NCBI GenBank assembly: GCA_013396525.1
Contig: VWYX01000841.1
Span: forward strand, 248,001 to 312,000
Length of the DNA: 64,000 bases
Origin: Chaetorhynchus papuensis
Lineage: Eukaryota; Chordata; Aves; Passeriformes; Rhipiduridae
Reading direction: 5' to 3'
Positions 23,901 through 36,365 of this stretch are shown piece by piece (the stretch's first letter is position 1; each line of letters opens with the position of its first letter). The notes below the pieces were generated by a model that made no database searches, had not been told where the DNA came from, and saw only the letters and a list, made by a program, of their open reading frames with translations. A program made the translations under genes and the position numbers.

Positions 23901-26900
23901 CACACACACTGTACCTGCATTTCCTAGTCCCTTCAGATGTCAATGCCTACACACATTTATCAGTAGAGGCATCACTCATTTTGATTCTTCCTTCCTTCAA
24001 AATTCAACACTGAGAGCAAGCCAAAGCCCTCTCCTTCAAACTCTGCCTAGCTTGAGAGCTTCTAATCTTTGACAAATCACTGGTAGAGGACTTGTCTGGG
24101 GTGGAATTCCACTTCTGCTCCACTTGAGGACCTCTTGCCTGCAGTGTGAGGCTCTGCTCAGCTTTGCACTGTAAAGTGTAGAGGGTAGAGAACAGTTTGC
24201 AGTGAGTGACTTCCCAGGTGAAGTATGCTTCTAATTTTTTTTGCAGATTTTCTGTGCTTAGCAATCCCTATGTCCTATGCTATAATCAAAATTATTTGCT
24301 AATTAAGACCCATGAATACCTCTCGGTACCCCATGTGCCCATGGGTAGTTTTACTGGGGCAGCAGGAAGCCAAATTCAGAACTGTCATAGGGTTAATGAG
24401 TGCAAAGATGATCTCATCTGGATGGAGGTAACTTTTGGAGCAAGGACCTCTGAAGCATCATTCTGCCTCATGTTGGGTATTGAGATAAGTTCCCAATGTT
24501 AGAAGCTCTGGTGGTGCCTGCTCTGTGGCCATGGGACACTGCCCAGTACGCCGAAGGGAAACAAGCACATTCCAGTCAGTCCCTGGTCTGGGCAGCAGCA
24601 GCACCAGGCCCATCACGAGTCAGGAAACTTTTCTCCTGTGCAATTACTCAAAAATCTTCTGTGTTCACATATGTGAGCAAGAACCAGGTGCTCAGAGCTA
24701 TTCAGATTTAAGATAAACTGCTTTCTAGAATAAGCCTTCTCCTCATTGGGAAGTGATATCAACTATGGAAACTGAACTCTTAACTGAGACACTTCAGGCT
24801 AGTTGCCTAAATTTTGGTGAAATTTATCCAGGGTTACACAATTAGTGTATAACACATACATTAATTCTTCTGCGTAGCTGCAGACACAGCAAAATTCATT
24901 ATTTCCATGAAAGCGCTTGCTAGTCAGTCTTTGCCATACCATATCTGCTGGCAGCACAGACAAAAGTGTGTGTTTATAATAACAAGACAGCAGAAATTTC
25001 AGACAGTGCTTTGAATAATGCATTTTGCAGTACTTGCTCAGGCTTGTTAAACCCAAAGCAAAATATAAAAAGCCAAAGTTGCACTTTTTTGTGAGGTCTA
25101 AACCTCTGTTTCTTAATGGGAATTATCTCAAAGGATAAATTAATTTCTTTTACATGCTACTAACCAGGAATGCACCTAAAAACCTCACTGCCACTTGCAT
25201 TGTTCTGTCAGTATAAGTTCTTCTAATCTTAGCCCCACAGCTCTTGACTGGACTTCATCCTGACTTAGCCCTCCAGCCATTTCTAGCCTCATTTCTCCAA
25301 AAAGATGACACTACTTGCATCCTGTACTGGGACTTAAAAATTTTTCCTGTTCAGCTAGTGATCAGATACTCTAGTGATGCCAAGTAATTCACGTGGACAC
25401 AAATCTAGCTGGGGCTGATAGCCTCACTTAAATTCAGTGGAGGTAACTTCATGGTAGCCACAGAATTGGTCAAACCAGTGTCGATGAGGTATCATGAAAA
25501 ATTAAAAATTTTGCTACCAGCAAAAGCCACAACTGACCACACCAAATATGCAGCAGCTTGACTCTCACACATGTACAAAAATCACTATAATTGTATGAGT
25601 GTACATAACTCACTTCAGCATATCCTGCTAAGAGCTGACTTCAGGATTCTTTGTTTGAACTTTGAAAACCTTTCACAGTGTTACTCCTACCTCCCCATCC
25701 AAATGCTTAAGTCCCTGTACATTTAAATATCAAATCTTATTTCTTATTCTCAACTAGTAAATCTTATCTCTTTCTAAAGCCCTCTTGAAATATTAGTATT
25801 ATTGGGCATGTACTGTCATAAGTATTACTTTGTGGATTACATTGCCAAAATACATTTGTGATCTGTCTGAGCTTAGTCATTTTAAATCCATTCATTAATA
25901 CACATCTGCTCACAGCTGAGTAAAATTCTCTACTGGAACTGCAAAAGATAAATTTCCTAACTAGTCATTTTGGTAGGTGTTTTCTGTGTGTGCTTTTTGT
26001 GTTATATACTCCTAGACACTGGATCCTGCAACTCCTAGATCCTGGATCCCATCCCTGACTGGGACGAGACACTTTCTCTTGGCTTCTCTAGAGGTCAGTG
26101 GAGTGGCTTTGGTGGGCCAGATTTTCACCCACAGGGCCAGATTTGAAAACTTTCTAGTGTCTGAGGGGATTACACGGACTAAACTGATGCATCTGTTCTG
26201 ACACAAAGCTGCAGTCTGGTCAAACCCACACTTGGGTTTGCAGAGGGGATGTGGAGACACCATCAGCAGTACCATCAGAAGGTTTCTTCTGTCAGCCTTC
26301 TTGCTCTGTCAGCCCAGGCAACTGGGTTGAACCCTTCCACAGATGTCTGGGAAACACAGCCAAGTCACTGCTGTTGAGGGTATGATGAACAAGAAATTAT
26401 TTTGTACCAATATTTTGTTACTAGTAGTAACAATCTGTGTAGATATTTCTGCCTTGATGCACCTCTTAGATAATATGACTGAGTTTATCCCTCACTAAAA
26501 TACCTTCATTGAAAAAGGTTCAAAGTTATTTCACATTTCCAGTGGAGAAAAGAGACAATGTCAGATGAAACAACAATAGAATTTCATTTGGTTTCTGTAT
26601 AAAACAAGCCTTTAAATTTTGCTATCACACCTGTTCCTGCAGCCTTTGAATGGTTAGAAACACATTTCAGAATTACATCTGATTTGCTTGAAGGGCACCG
26701 GGAGAAGAAACTCCCATTTGCCAGATCAACCAGTCATTCAAATTAGGTATTTGGAACTTAACTGAGAGCATCACACAGGTGGATTTATTTATCTCTTATA
26801 CTTTGACATTGTTTCTGGAGACTACTCAAATGAGAAAATGTGCTTGCAGCAAGCAACCACAAGGAGTCTGAGCAAGGTGGAATCAAGGTTCATCTTCCAA

Positions 26901-29454
26901 CTCAGATGGGTTCTGGTGGAAAGGCTGTACTACACCTCTTGGGGTACCTGCCCCCAGTCCTCCTCTGCAAACCTTTCTGAGTGAATTCAGCAGTCCGAAT
27001 GTGGCTATCATGTTTTAGTTCAAAACCTGGGGCTCAGGGAGTAGTCACAGACTTCTTGTTTACAGCAGCAGCCAGTGGTCCCAGGCCTATCTCCTGAGAT
27101 GACACCATGGGTCCAGGAGGGATCCGGCGCCCTTCTTACCACGTAGAAATAGTTCACGCAGGACACTGCTAATTTTCAAAAGGCCTTACATATTCAATGA
27201 CTGCTGCCCAGGTGACTGAGGTGTTGGAGAGGGAAAGTCCGAGGCTGAATGAAGGCTGGTGTGCATGCAGACTTAAAGAATGAAACATCTTTTTATGAGT
27301 GGGAGAAGGCAAACCTCCCAGGAGATGAGGTATTCTGGGAGCCCTTTGGGGGAAAGTCAGCAGGCTGACTGCCTGTGGGAAATGCCAGTTCTGAGACATG
27401 GAGCACTGTTTGGTGGCACTTCTCATGGACATGTCACCAAGATGTCTGTCCCCAAGAGGTGTACATCAGTTCCACCTTGACAGGAACCAGCACTCCAGAT
27501 TGTGCCTGCACCTTCTGAAGCACCCATCAGACCCTTCCTGGACCTTCCTGCAGGTGCCAAATCTCCAGCACCAAAAGGAAACTAGGGCTTTTCTCAGTAT
27601 CATGGCAGAACCCTCACATGGCTGGTTCCCACTGAGTCTTTCCCCCACTGGATAAGAAGAATGATCATCCCAAGAAGACTCACTCTCTGTGTTTCACATT
27701 TTTTCAACAGAATTTGTGTCAGGCACGGGAAGGGAATCAGTGGGAAACCAGCCCCCATGGACACCATTTCCACATGCTGTCTCCAGTATGTCTCCATCTG
27801 TCTGACACAGTCATTCCTTGACTTTGTATCAACTGTAGGGCACAGTGGCCTGTCTGCTTGTCTACAGGCAGTGATACCGAGTCCTTTCTAACAACTGCAT
27901 GTAGCACTTACCTCCCCTTCATGTACCTCTCCAAGCTGCTGGTCCTCCTGGTGCCCTTAGTGGCTAAGACAGAGAACAGCTTGGTTTTGGCCCCTCTGTT
28001 TTGCAAGTTAATATTATCCCCCAAGGCTCTATACATGTATGAGTTGCTATGTGCATTTGGCTTGGATCTGTGAGCTACTTCCCCGGTCACTAATAAACAG
28101 CAGTGTCTCTTGACCTTCCTTCTTGAAGAAAAATTCCTCAACTGGTCCTGCCCCTAAAGCAGGATGGCCTGTGCTACACTGTGCTACAGCTGGCAGCTCC
28201 GAGCCCCAGGTGCCAAGCCCCAGTGAGAGGTGCCACTCTTGCCTTCGTGCTCTCCTGCATCTTGAGCAACACACACTGACCTGCTTGAGGAGAGAAAACT
28301 GTCCCGCCACCCTGGGATGGATGACACACTGCTGTGGGGGCACTACTGAAAACGCTGCTGCAGCAGCTGCTACTGCTCCACCTTCCACCCTGAACAGTGT
28401 GGGGAGCTGTGTGATAAAAGGTGTTTATCACCTCTAGACCTGTGCAGTCAGCTGAGGACCCATCAACCCTGACTCACCCACCCCAGCTTCATCCGTGCCT
28501 GCAGGAAGTCACAATGTCATCTGTGATGACAAGAAAAACTGGCCTCATCTTTCATGAAAACCTTCCTCCCCCTCCAAAAATGAAGCGGCACATGACTCAT
28601 AAACCTGCCTCTCTCTGGTGGGAGATGTCTGTCAGGGCATAACGGCAAGAGGAACTCATTGAGGCACAGATGTACACCAAAGCAGATACAACTGCAGAAA
28701 AAAAGGGGAAAAAAGTTGGCTAGGGAACAAGTATTTTTAATAGTGTTCCCTTTAACAGAACCTAAAGAGAAGTAACACTTCATTTTACCTTTTCTATTAA
28801 AGCAAAAAGCTCACCAGTGTCGGTTGTGTGCAGGTGCTATGCACAGTGGGAAACGACTCAAACCAGCATGTGTTCTTTGAAATATTTCTTTTAAACAGAC
28901 ACTAAGTATTTTCAGCTTTTGGAGAATGTGACTCAAAATAACAAGTAGATAAAATATCACCATGCTGTGCAAGGGAGGATATGTGCAGTTATCTGCTGTG
29001 ATTTCATACTAATATTTAGCTATCATATAGCACTCTCTCTGCTGACCCCACTGTATAAACACTCAGTAATTAACCAGCACACTCCCTGCTATGCAACAGG
29101 TAGGTAATATTGCTCTTACCATCCCCGAGCTACACAGAAGGAATTTAGACAGCGAGATGACAAACCTTATCCAGACCCACTTGGGAAGTCTATGGCAAAG
29201 CAGAGAGTAGGATCAGTTCCTGCAGAATGTGTTCGCTCTCCCCCACTCTGCCTTTTATGTTACAGTCCAGAGACACGTAAGGGTTCAGTGCAGCCCTGAG
29301 CAGAGAGGAGTCCACCTGCAAAAACTCCTAAAGCTGTTTCACACCACTGACAGTTTCTGGAGCAGACACAGCTCAGAGGGGAGCCGCGGGAGTGCTGTAA
29401 ATCAGGGCTGAGGCATATTGGCAGAGCTTTGTGGGAAAGCTTGCCTGGGGTCTG
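20986..29454. other. Long unique stretch, no gene seen
   Basis: More than 8 kb with no convincing transposon, exon or RNA gene. The part at 26990-27650 and 28115-28440 is richer in G+C and carries overlapping short frames on both strands, which is a composition effect. The phrase GGGCCAGATTTTCACCC near 26116-26132 resembles a common ancient amniote repeat but is too short to call. Confidence 0.5.
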
Positions 29455-29650
29455 CCTGTTACTCGTTGTTTTTCTCAGCGCTTTTGATGCTTCTTTTTCT
29501 TTACGATGAAGCGCTGCCCCCAGTCATCCTGTGCTCATCATTTATTAATTTTCCAGTTTAATTATCACGTTTAGTGCAGTTGTGAAGGGGGTGTGAAAAC
29601 AAACAGAACACGAGCGTTGCACTAATTTACTGCGGAGGGCAGCTGCAGAA
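29455..29650. promoter_or_regulatory. Candidate conserved non-coding element with a small hairpin
   Basis: This segment has an 8-bp inverted repeat (CAGCGCTT at 29476-29483, AAGCGCTG at 29509-29516, 25-nt loop). It also has homeodomain-type cores in ATTTATTAATTTTCC and TTTAATTATC (about 29540-29566), a T-box-like GGTGTGAA (29590-29597) and an adjoining AAAACAAACA forkhead-like run. Several CpGs are retained in an otherwise CpG-poor region. No repeat similarity was seen. The enhancer interpretation is inference from motif content. Confidence 0.27.
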
Positions 29651-31462
29651 TCCCCACTGCAGGAATGCCTTGTGAACCTCCTACAGCCTGTTATGCTCCT
29701 CACCTGCCCTTCAGAAAGAAGCTCTTGGTTCATCCCGTTTGCATTTACAATCTGAACAATGCAAAATGGTTCTCAACAGAAAAAAACCCAGCAACAAGCC
29801 AACAGACCAAGCCCAACAATATTACACATGTAAGGATTAACTGCTCACATTTTGCACTCGATTTTGCTTCAAGCTTTAACTGATGAGGAAGCAGAGTTCA
29901 TGGACCACTGAGATTATTTTCACTACAGGAAATTATGTGAAGGAAAAGGCAGCCTTTATAAGGAAATTGGTAAAATCTTGTTAAAATGTGAATTTGCCTT
30001 AAGGATTCAACTTTTTCTACAAGGATTTCAGTAAACTTGGGAAGGTACTAAAAAGCACTGTCCATTTTTCCCATTTTTCCCCTGACGGAATCAACAGATG
30101 CAATTGCAGGGACATTTAGACAAAAACAGCCTTAGAGAAAGCAACAGCACTTTGCTGGCACAATATTCATAAAGTTTTGGCTTGGCTATTTAAAGAGACT
30201 CTTGGTTTCTTGACTTTGTTGCATGGAAACTGCTTATGATCAGTGTTTTTCTTAGCCCAACACATTCTTATTCCCTAGTATAAAAGACATCCACTTAAAC
30301 TGCAGCAACATTGCCACCACTTCTAAAAAAGGCTGGTGCAGTGCAGTCCTGACTATCAGAGCTCACATCTCTCATGAAAATCAAACTGCATGTTTTTCCA
30401 GGTGCTGCCATATTGGAAACAAGACACATGGGGACCAAAAAATGTGTTTCAGGACTTAACCTGAGGCCTACAATTAGAATTTTTTATTGAACCTAGTTAT
30501 TGCAAACTTCTTTCAACTGAAGTGTACATTTGTTTAAACACCTTCAAACTCATATTTGCTCTGGCTGTTGAAGTAATGTATATTCTCAGAGTCGGTAGAA
30601 GAAAATAGTGCCGTAACTGGCAGTGTAATTTCTTGTAACTGAAATGCTTTATTTTAAGCAGTACAATTTTGCAGAGGTTGCACAGAGATGCTGCAAAGGT
30701 TTTAAATGTGTGGGGCAGTTTCTCCACGGGAGCATGGTGTGCTGTACACAAACAGCACAGCAAACACACCCCAGCTCAAATGCCTATTGATACCTATGCA
30801 TAGCATGATTCAGAGTTCCTGTGTAACTCAGGCAGACTGCTACAGACCTATTTTCTTGTATCTTTAGCTGCCTTCAGATGAAGTTAACCCTGAAATCTAA
30901 ACCATCTCTTCAGCTGGAATTTTAAAGGAGCCTAAAGAAACTATGCAGACCATATGTAAAACTCCCCTGTCTTTCTTGAAAATGAGATTTTGGTTCCTAG
31001 TTTTCCCCTGAAAATGGGAGCAATGATAATTCTTTTTGCCTAATATTTGCCTGTCTGTTTTACATGCTCATATAGCTCTTAACCCACCTTGACCAAACCT
31101 TCCAGGTGTTAATCTGGACTGAATAGCAAAATACATACCAATCCAGACAGCACAGTGCCAAGCCCCCAGCTGTTGTCTCACAGACCTCAGAGTTACAAGA
31201 GAACAGTCACTAACTCTGCAGAGCAACTCCTGGAACATCTCTCCATGTCAGATCAGAGCCTCAGCATGTGAGCTGGAAAAAGACTTCTGGCCTGTCCAAG
31301 GATGTTAGTGAGACTCAGTCCAGCCCAAATATCCATGTGGGGACTCCTTTTCCGTTAGATCATGACAGTTAAAACATGAAGTGCAGAAAGGGAATGAGGT
31401 GCTAGGAAATTTTGAGTGCTGTCTAGCTCTGGGTTTGACCAGAACATAAAACACATAGAGAA
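29651..31462. other. Unique sequence, no gene seen
   Basis: No transposon or exon recognised. A block at about 30080-30240 (with CAACAGATGCAATTGCAGG and GGCACAATATTCATAAAG) has the texture of a conserved element but fewer distinctive motifs than the segments called separately. Confidence 0.5.
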
Positions 31463-31623
31463 GTGGTCACAGCACCAAGCCTGAGAGAGTTCAAGAAGCA
31501 TTTGGACAATGCTCACAGGCACATGGTGTGATTCTTGGGGATGGTGCTGCGCAGGGCCTGGAGCTGGACTCAGTTATCCTTGTGATTCCCTTCCAATTCA
31601 GCACATTCTGTGATTCTGTGATA
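31463..31623 (+). mobile_element. CR1 LINE 3' tail
   Basis: Forward-orientation CR1 end: CACAGCACCAAGCCTGAGAG, TTCAAGAAGCATTTGGACAA, GGCACATGGTGTGATTCTTG, CAGGGCCTGGAGCTGGACTC, then TTCCAATTCAGCACATTC and the terminal TGTGATTCTGTGA. It is 5'-truncated to about 160 bp. It appears to be the same subfamily as the minus-strand copy at 7041-7148, judged by the shared phrases in opposite orientation. Confidence 0.93.
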
Positions 31624-33530
31624 CATCATTAGTAATTTTCTGTATCACAACACTTCCCAGATTAACACCACGAAAATTAATTAAACACCTGAAATTACAG
31701 CTCTTTCAAATGACAGTATGTTGGGTCCTTTCTTGGATTTTTCTCTTAATCACCAGGATCTCTCAATGGACACATCTTTACACATGAACTTCAATGTCTC
31801 TTTGACAGCATCTATTTTTCTTGCAGTCCTTGTCATTTCTAGTCTGTTTTGGAAATGCACAGTGATATTAATATAATTTCAGGGGACTTCACTGCTAGGG
31901 TATTTTTCCTTTTACTCCACCTGCCACTGATCTGAAGGTTTCACTGCTGTCCTGGAGAGTACCCATTAGACTCTCTTGACAATGATAAAGGGCTCTGTAC
32001 ATCAGTGTGTTCAGGATGAGTTCAGGGATAGCCCCAGACACTGCTCATCCTGTGGTTTTAGCTGATTCTAGATAGCACTTGAGTAAAATTTGCTACTATT
32101 TCCAACCCAGCTGCATGAGGTAGAGCACAAGCTTTGAAACGATTTTGGCAGGAAGAATAAAAAGACACAGGTGTTTTCCGGGGTGGTGTTGGTACATCTG
32201 TATTTGTTACTCCTCTGTTACAGTGAAGAATTTCCCACTCTTTATTCATAGCTTCTGGCCAACACTAGCCAGATTGAACAATAAGGAGAAATCCCATTCA
32301 ATGTAAGAAAGTCAGGCATAAACTGGCATAATGGTATAAGAACTCTCCATCTCTATTCCACTCCTTCGTCCTGAATACTTCTGCAATCACTTTCTCCATG
32401 AGGAAAAAGGTCAGGACAGGTATGAGAGGAAAGAAAAACATCCCAGGATTGGCGGCCAAGTTGAAAAAGTGACTGACTTTGTAGTAAGCCCTACAATTGC
32501 TTAAAGTGTCTTCACTTAAAGTGTCTTTCCCTGACTCTGCATCCCTCCATCATATGAAGTCTTTGCTTTGCTAAAACATGTGAATTTACTTCTCTGAGCC
32601 TTTACAGTTTCTCTCTATATCCTCAACTATGTCTGTGGCTCATCACTGAGATTGAGACTTTATTCACAAACCAAGGAGCCCAGAACAGTGCTGAGTGCCT
32701 AATCCCATAGGAAAGTCTTTTGCAGCACCTTGAGAGGGAAAACTACCTCCCTGAGAACTGATAAAATGCCCCTGCCTACATGGCTTACAAACCCAACTGC
32801 ATCTTTGCTATAACAAGATATTACTAAGTCACATTTGATTTGTTACCTATGATCTTCCCTAAATCTTTATAAACTCAAATGCTTCCAAGTATTTCCCTCC
32901 TGATGATTATGCAGTTAGGATGGCTTTTTCCTGAGATATATGTTTGTGTTGTTTTCTCAGTTGAATGTAATTGTGCTATTTCCTGCACATATTTCTAACC
33001 CTTGAAGTCCCTTTGGATAAGTGTACATGTGAGGAAGACTGAGCAATCGCTGGGGCCAGAAAAACAGGAACCAGAAAGGAAATAAAGTTTCACAGTTCCC
33101 AGGTCCCATTTATTTCATAAGCACAGCGCAGCTTGTAGTTAGAAATCAGCATCATGCAGGCAGGCAAAACACAAGTGATCCCTGAGAAAGAGGGATGGGA
33201 GAGCTGGTAATGCATTACCAACCTCCTTTTATAGATATATTACATATATATGTGTGTGTGTAAAAAATCTCTTATCATGAAAATAAAGTAATTAAATAAA
33301 ATCAGGATCAGTTATAATCCCTGCAGTCTTTCTTCCAACTCAGTATATTGCTGTTTACCATTAACATTTGTTTCCAATCTTTTATTCAGTTTTCACTCCA
33401 CATAGTAAAGTTCCTGTCCAAGTAAACGTTCCAAAGTCCAATAAGAAAGAATTCATGGAGTGTTTTCTTCAGTGGAATATTACATTGAAACCATTCAGGT
33501 ACTGCAGTGATCTGCTTTAGGATTTTGATA
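31624..33530. other. Unique sequence, no gene seen
   Basis: Nothing recognised except a 15-bp-period duplication of CTTAAAGTGTCTT (32500-32527) and a short TA/TG run (about 33233-33262). Confidence 0.55.
32500..32527. repeat. Two-copy short tandem duplication
   Basis: CTTAAAGTGTCTT at 32500-32512 is repeated exactly at 32515-32527. Confidence 0.9.
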
Positions 33531-33555
33531 ACACACACACACACACACACACACA
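33531..33555. repeat. (AC)12 dinucleotide microsatellite
   Basis: An uninterrupted run of AC from 33531 to 33555. It is long enough to be length-polymorphic. Confidence 0.97.
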
Positions 33556-34869
33556 TTTCTCTCTTTTTGCACAATCCATAGGTCACTTAGATTGTATGAA
33601 AGGCAAAGTGGTGATTCGCTATTAAATTTTTTTTTTAAAGATACTCTGTTGCTATACCCAATAGTAATGATTTAAAAAATATTATTCCTGGTAGTCAGGA
33701 TCATTGCATCTTCTCATCCTCAAGATAAATCTTAATAATAACTACAGAAATCCTGTAATTCATCAAATTTTTAAAAATTTAATGGCATGTATCTGAGACA
33801 ATGAAAAAGAATTATTCAAGTGTTCCTCATCACACAGGAGGTGTTTAGTGTAGGAGCTTTACTTAAGAAATTAATAATTATTCTATTTCTAGATTGCCAA
33901 AACACTTCAGAAGACCATTCCTGAGAAATTCAGTTACTTTACAGAGTTAGAGAACTTGTTTCAGGAAACCTTAACACTACTTAATGTCCTTTAGACTACA
34001 ACTTTTGTTAACACACACAAAAAAATTGGTCACAATGATCAAAATGTTCTCCTAGACTCTGGAGGCTTTGAGAAGAACCTAGATTATTTTCTAGCTCTGC
34101 ACTGAAATATTTATGACATTTCCAACTTGGGTCAGTTTCAGTTTGGAAAATAAGTGGAGTTCAAGAGCTCTGAATAAGTTTTGTTCTGTGATTTTTGCAG
34201 TATTCATAAGTTTACTGGGCTGAAACTCACACAGATCAAAACCAAGGAAAATGTTCCCATGAATTCCTGTGAAAACTGAATTTTTGGCAACTCTGCTGAA
34301 ACCTAAAACAACCGTGAGAGAGCTGCAATTGTCAAAAATTATTCATCAACGTTTTCACTCTATATGGGTCTGTTTTATTTATATAAAATTTTCTATGTGT
34401 TAGGATGTATGACCTGTTTGCCTGTAACTTATCATCAACAAATCTCTGGGCAAGCACCAGGATTTGAGTGTCTGTCTTCTTGTGGCCTTACTACAGAGGT
34501 GCTGAGTTCCTACTGATCTCACTATACTGAGAGCTGTAAGCACTCCCCACCACCAGCTGTGAGACCACTGGTCAAGAAAAATGCACACATACTGGCTTGT
34601 TTGTGTCAAAACTGCCAAATTTGCAGTTCCCTCAAAATTTGTTGAAAGGCTTTAGGCATGTCTGCTGATCTGTGTCATCTGAATTACAAAATCCTGAGAT
34701 GATCCCAATGTTTCCATGCCAGCCCAAATCAAACTAAATCAAGCTATACTAAGCCACCTGAATTTAATTCTATTATGAAACAGACGGGAAATTCCCAGTT
34801 GTAATAGCAATAGATACTTTTCTTTGGAAAAATAGTTACAGAGGATCTGTATTCATAGCACAACCAGCA
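33556..34869. other. Unique sequence, no gene seen
   Basis: AT-rich sequence between two microsatellites, with no repeat or exon recognised. Confidence 0.55.
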
Positions 34870-34920
34870 GAAAGAAAGAAAAAAAGAAAGAAAGAAAGAA
34901 AGAAAGAAAGAGAAAGAAAG

Positions 34921-34995
<75 letters not shown>

Positions 34996-34997
34996 AA
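34870..34997. repeat. GAAA tetranucleotide microsatellite, 128 bp
   Basis: A nearly pure run of GAAA units with an extra A-rich interruption near 34880 and two GAGAAA interruptions between 34909 and 34925. After that the array is uninterrupted for about 70 bp. All purines lie on the plus strand, so the tract is also a mirror repeat of the kind that can form triplex (H-) DNA. The interruption pattern suggests the right-hand part is the younger, actively expanding end. Confidence 0.98.
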
Positions 34998-36079
34998 CAT
35001 TTAAAGTAATATGATAAAAATAAATATATGATTATATTACACTAATCCCTGTTTCTACCATTTTGTCAAGGTGAAAAAGCCTCACAACAGGAGCAAACGT
35101 GTGCCAAGTTTACACGAACGGGTTCAATGTGCAGGGTAGATGAACCTTTATTCATCTCAGTCCTCTTCGCTGTCTCTGTCTCTGACCTTCCCTTCAGCTC
35201 CTCACATCTAAGTTTCTTCACCCTCACCCAAAGAAAGAAAAATGTACAGACGGGTATCATAACTGTGCAAATAGTTCCTTTGTGAATATTTGGATTTCAG
35301 GAGTAAGAAACAACGTTGAACTTGTTCAGCTTCCAAGGTTCTCAAGAGGTACCTCTCTGACAGAGTTATAGTTGCCCCAGACAAACCTTCCATACATTGT
35401 ATTAATCAAAAGGGGAAAAATAAAGGAATGGCAAAATCTCTTCAGAGCCTTTTGCATATGAGTGATGATCCTGTTAGTGAGCTGGAGAACCAATCTCCAA
35501 GTCACCCCCTGGAGCATTCCTGACCTGGAATGCAAACTGGGAAGATTATGTGCAGTAATAGTCAGCAGGAAAAAAACAAGTCATTCCTGCAAAAGACCAC
35601 CTATTACCATGTTATATATGTATATATAACATTGTGAATAAATAACAAAGTGGATGGTGTTGACAGCTTTGCTGTGTCTAACAGGAATGAATGCAAATTT
35701 AGACACAAATTGACAGCTGCTTTTGAAGTGGAAGGGCTTTCATTTACAGTGCTGGGTATAATGGAACAGTACCTGTGCGAGAATTGCAAATCCATGTTTC
35801 CATGAACAAATAGCTGCTTCTAGGAGTTTTTTAAAAATGTAAGAACAGAAGGAAAATTGTTGTCTTGTGGGCTGCTCTTCTGAAAATTTCATACGCAAGG
35901 AAATTCTTAGAGTGTAGGTTGTCTGGTTTATTGGTAAACTAAGAAGCCTGGAGAGAGGAAGGGGACTGATACCACGTGAGGTGCAGAAAAGTCTCTTTAA
36001 CTGCAGAATCTCAAAGTGATATTGATCTAGATGTTTTCCTCTCCGTTTCTCTGCTTAAGTTTCTTGTTCAGCCCACAGC
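34998..36079. other. Unique sequence, no gene seen
   Basis: Short near-perfect hairpin GTTATATATGTATATATAAC at 35612-35631; otherwise nothing recognised. Confidence 0.5.
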
Positions 36080-36180
36080 CTGTTTGCCCAGTGCTATTCC
36101 AGTGCAATGCATAATGCAGAAATATTTGAAATGGGAAGCAATTAGGGTTACTGTAACAGTAAGTCTTAAGTATTTAGAAA
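36080..36180. promoter_or_regulatory. Possible conserved non-coding element (weak)
   Basis: Repeat-free sequence with the segments GCAATGCATAATGCAG and GGAAGCAATTAGGGTTAC, giving POU/octamer-like and homeodomain-like cores. The call rests on texture alone. Confidence 0.15.
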
Positions 36181-36314
36181 GCAGGACATTTTAAAGTCAG
36201 GGTAAGGTGAAACCAGCAGTTTCTGTTTCTCAGTTTTTATGTTTTGGAGCTGGTTCACCACACTACAGGCGTACGGCACAGTAATAACACCTATGGGGAG
36301 CAGCACTGCCATCT

Positions 36315-36365
36315 GGGGCCAATGGAGCTACGCTGATTTACCCCACCTGAGAATGCAATCTGTAA
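36315..36365. repeat. Scrap of an ancient amniote interspersed repeat
   Basis: The run GGGGCCAATGGAGCTACGCT and then GATTTACCCCACCTGAGAAT resembles a very common old repeat of bird and reptile genomes whose usual form has CAATGGAGCTAC, then ATTTACACCAGCTGAGGAT. Identification is from memory. The family name is not certain (old SINE or the tail of an L3/CR1-type LINE), so none is given. Confidence 0.45.

Noticed and set aside
26105..26150. GGGCCAGATTTTCACCC as an ancient repeat scrap
   Set aside because: One 17-bp phrase is too little to distinguish from chance.
34870..34997. Regular array considered as CRISPR
   Set aside because: Pure tetranucleotide microsatellite without spacers, in a vertebrate genome.
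36300..36320. CTGCCATCTGGGGCC as a CTCF site
   Set aside because: Two or more core positions differ from the consensus, and it overlaps an ancient repeat scrap.
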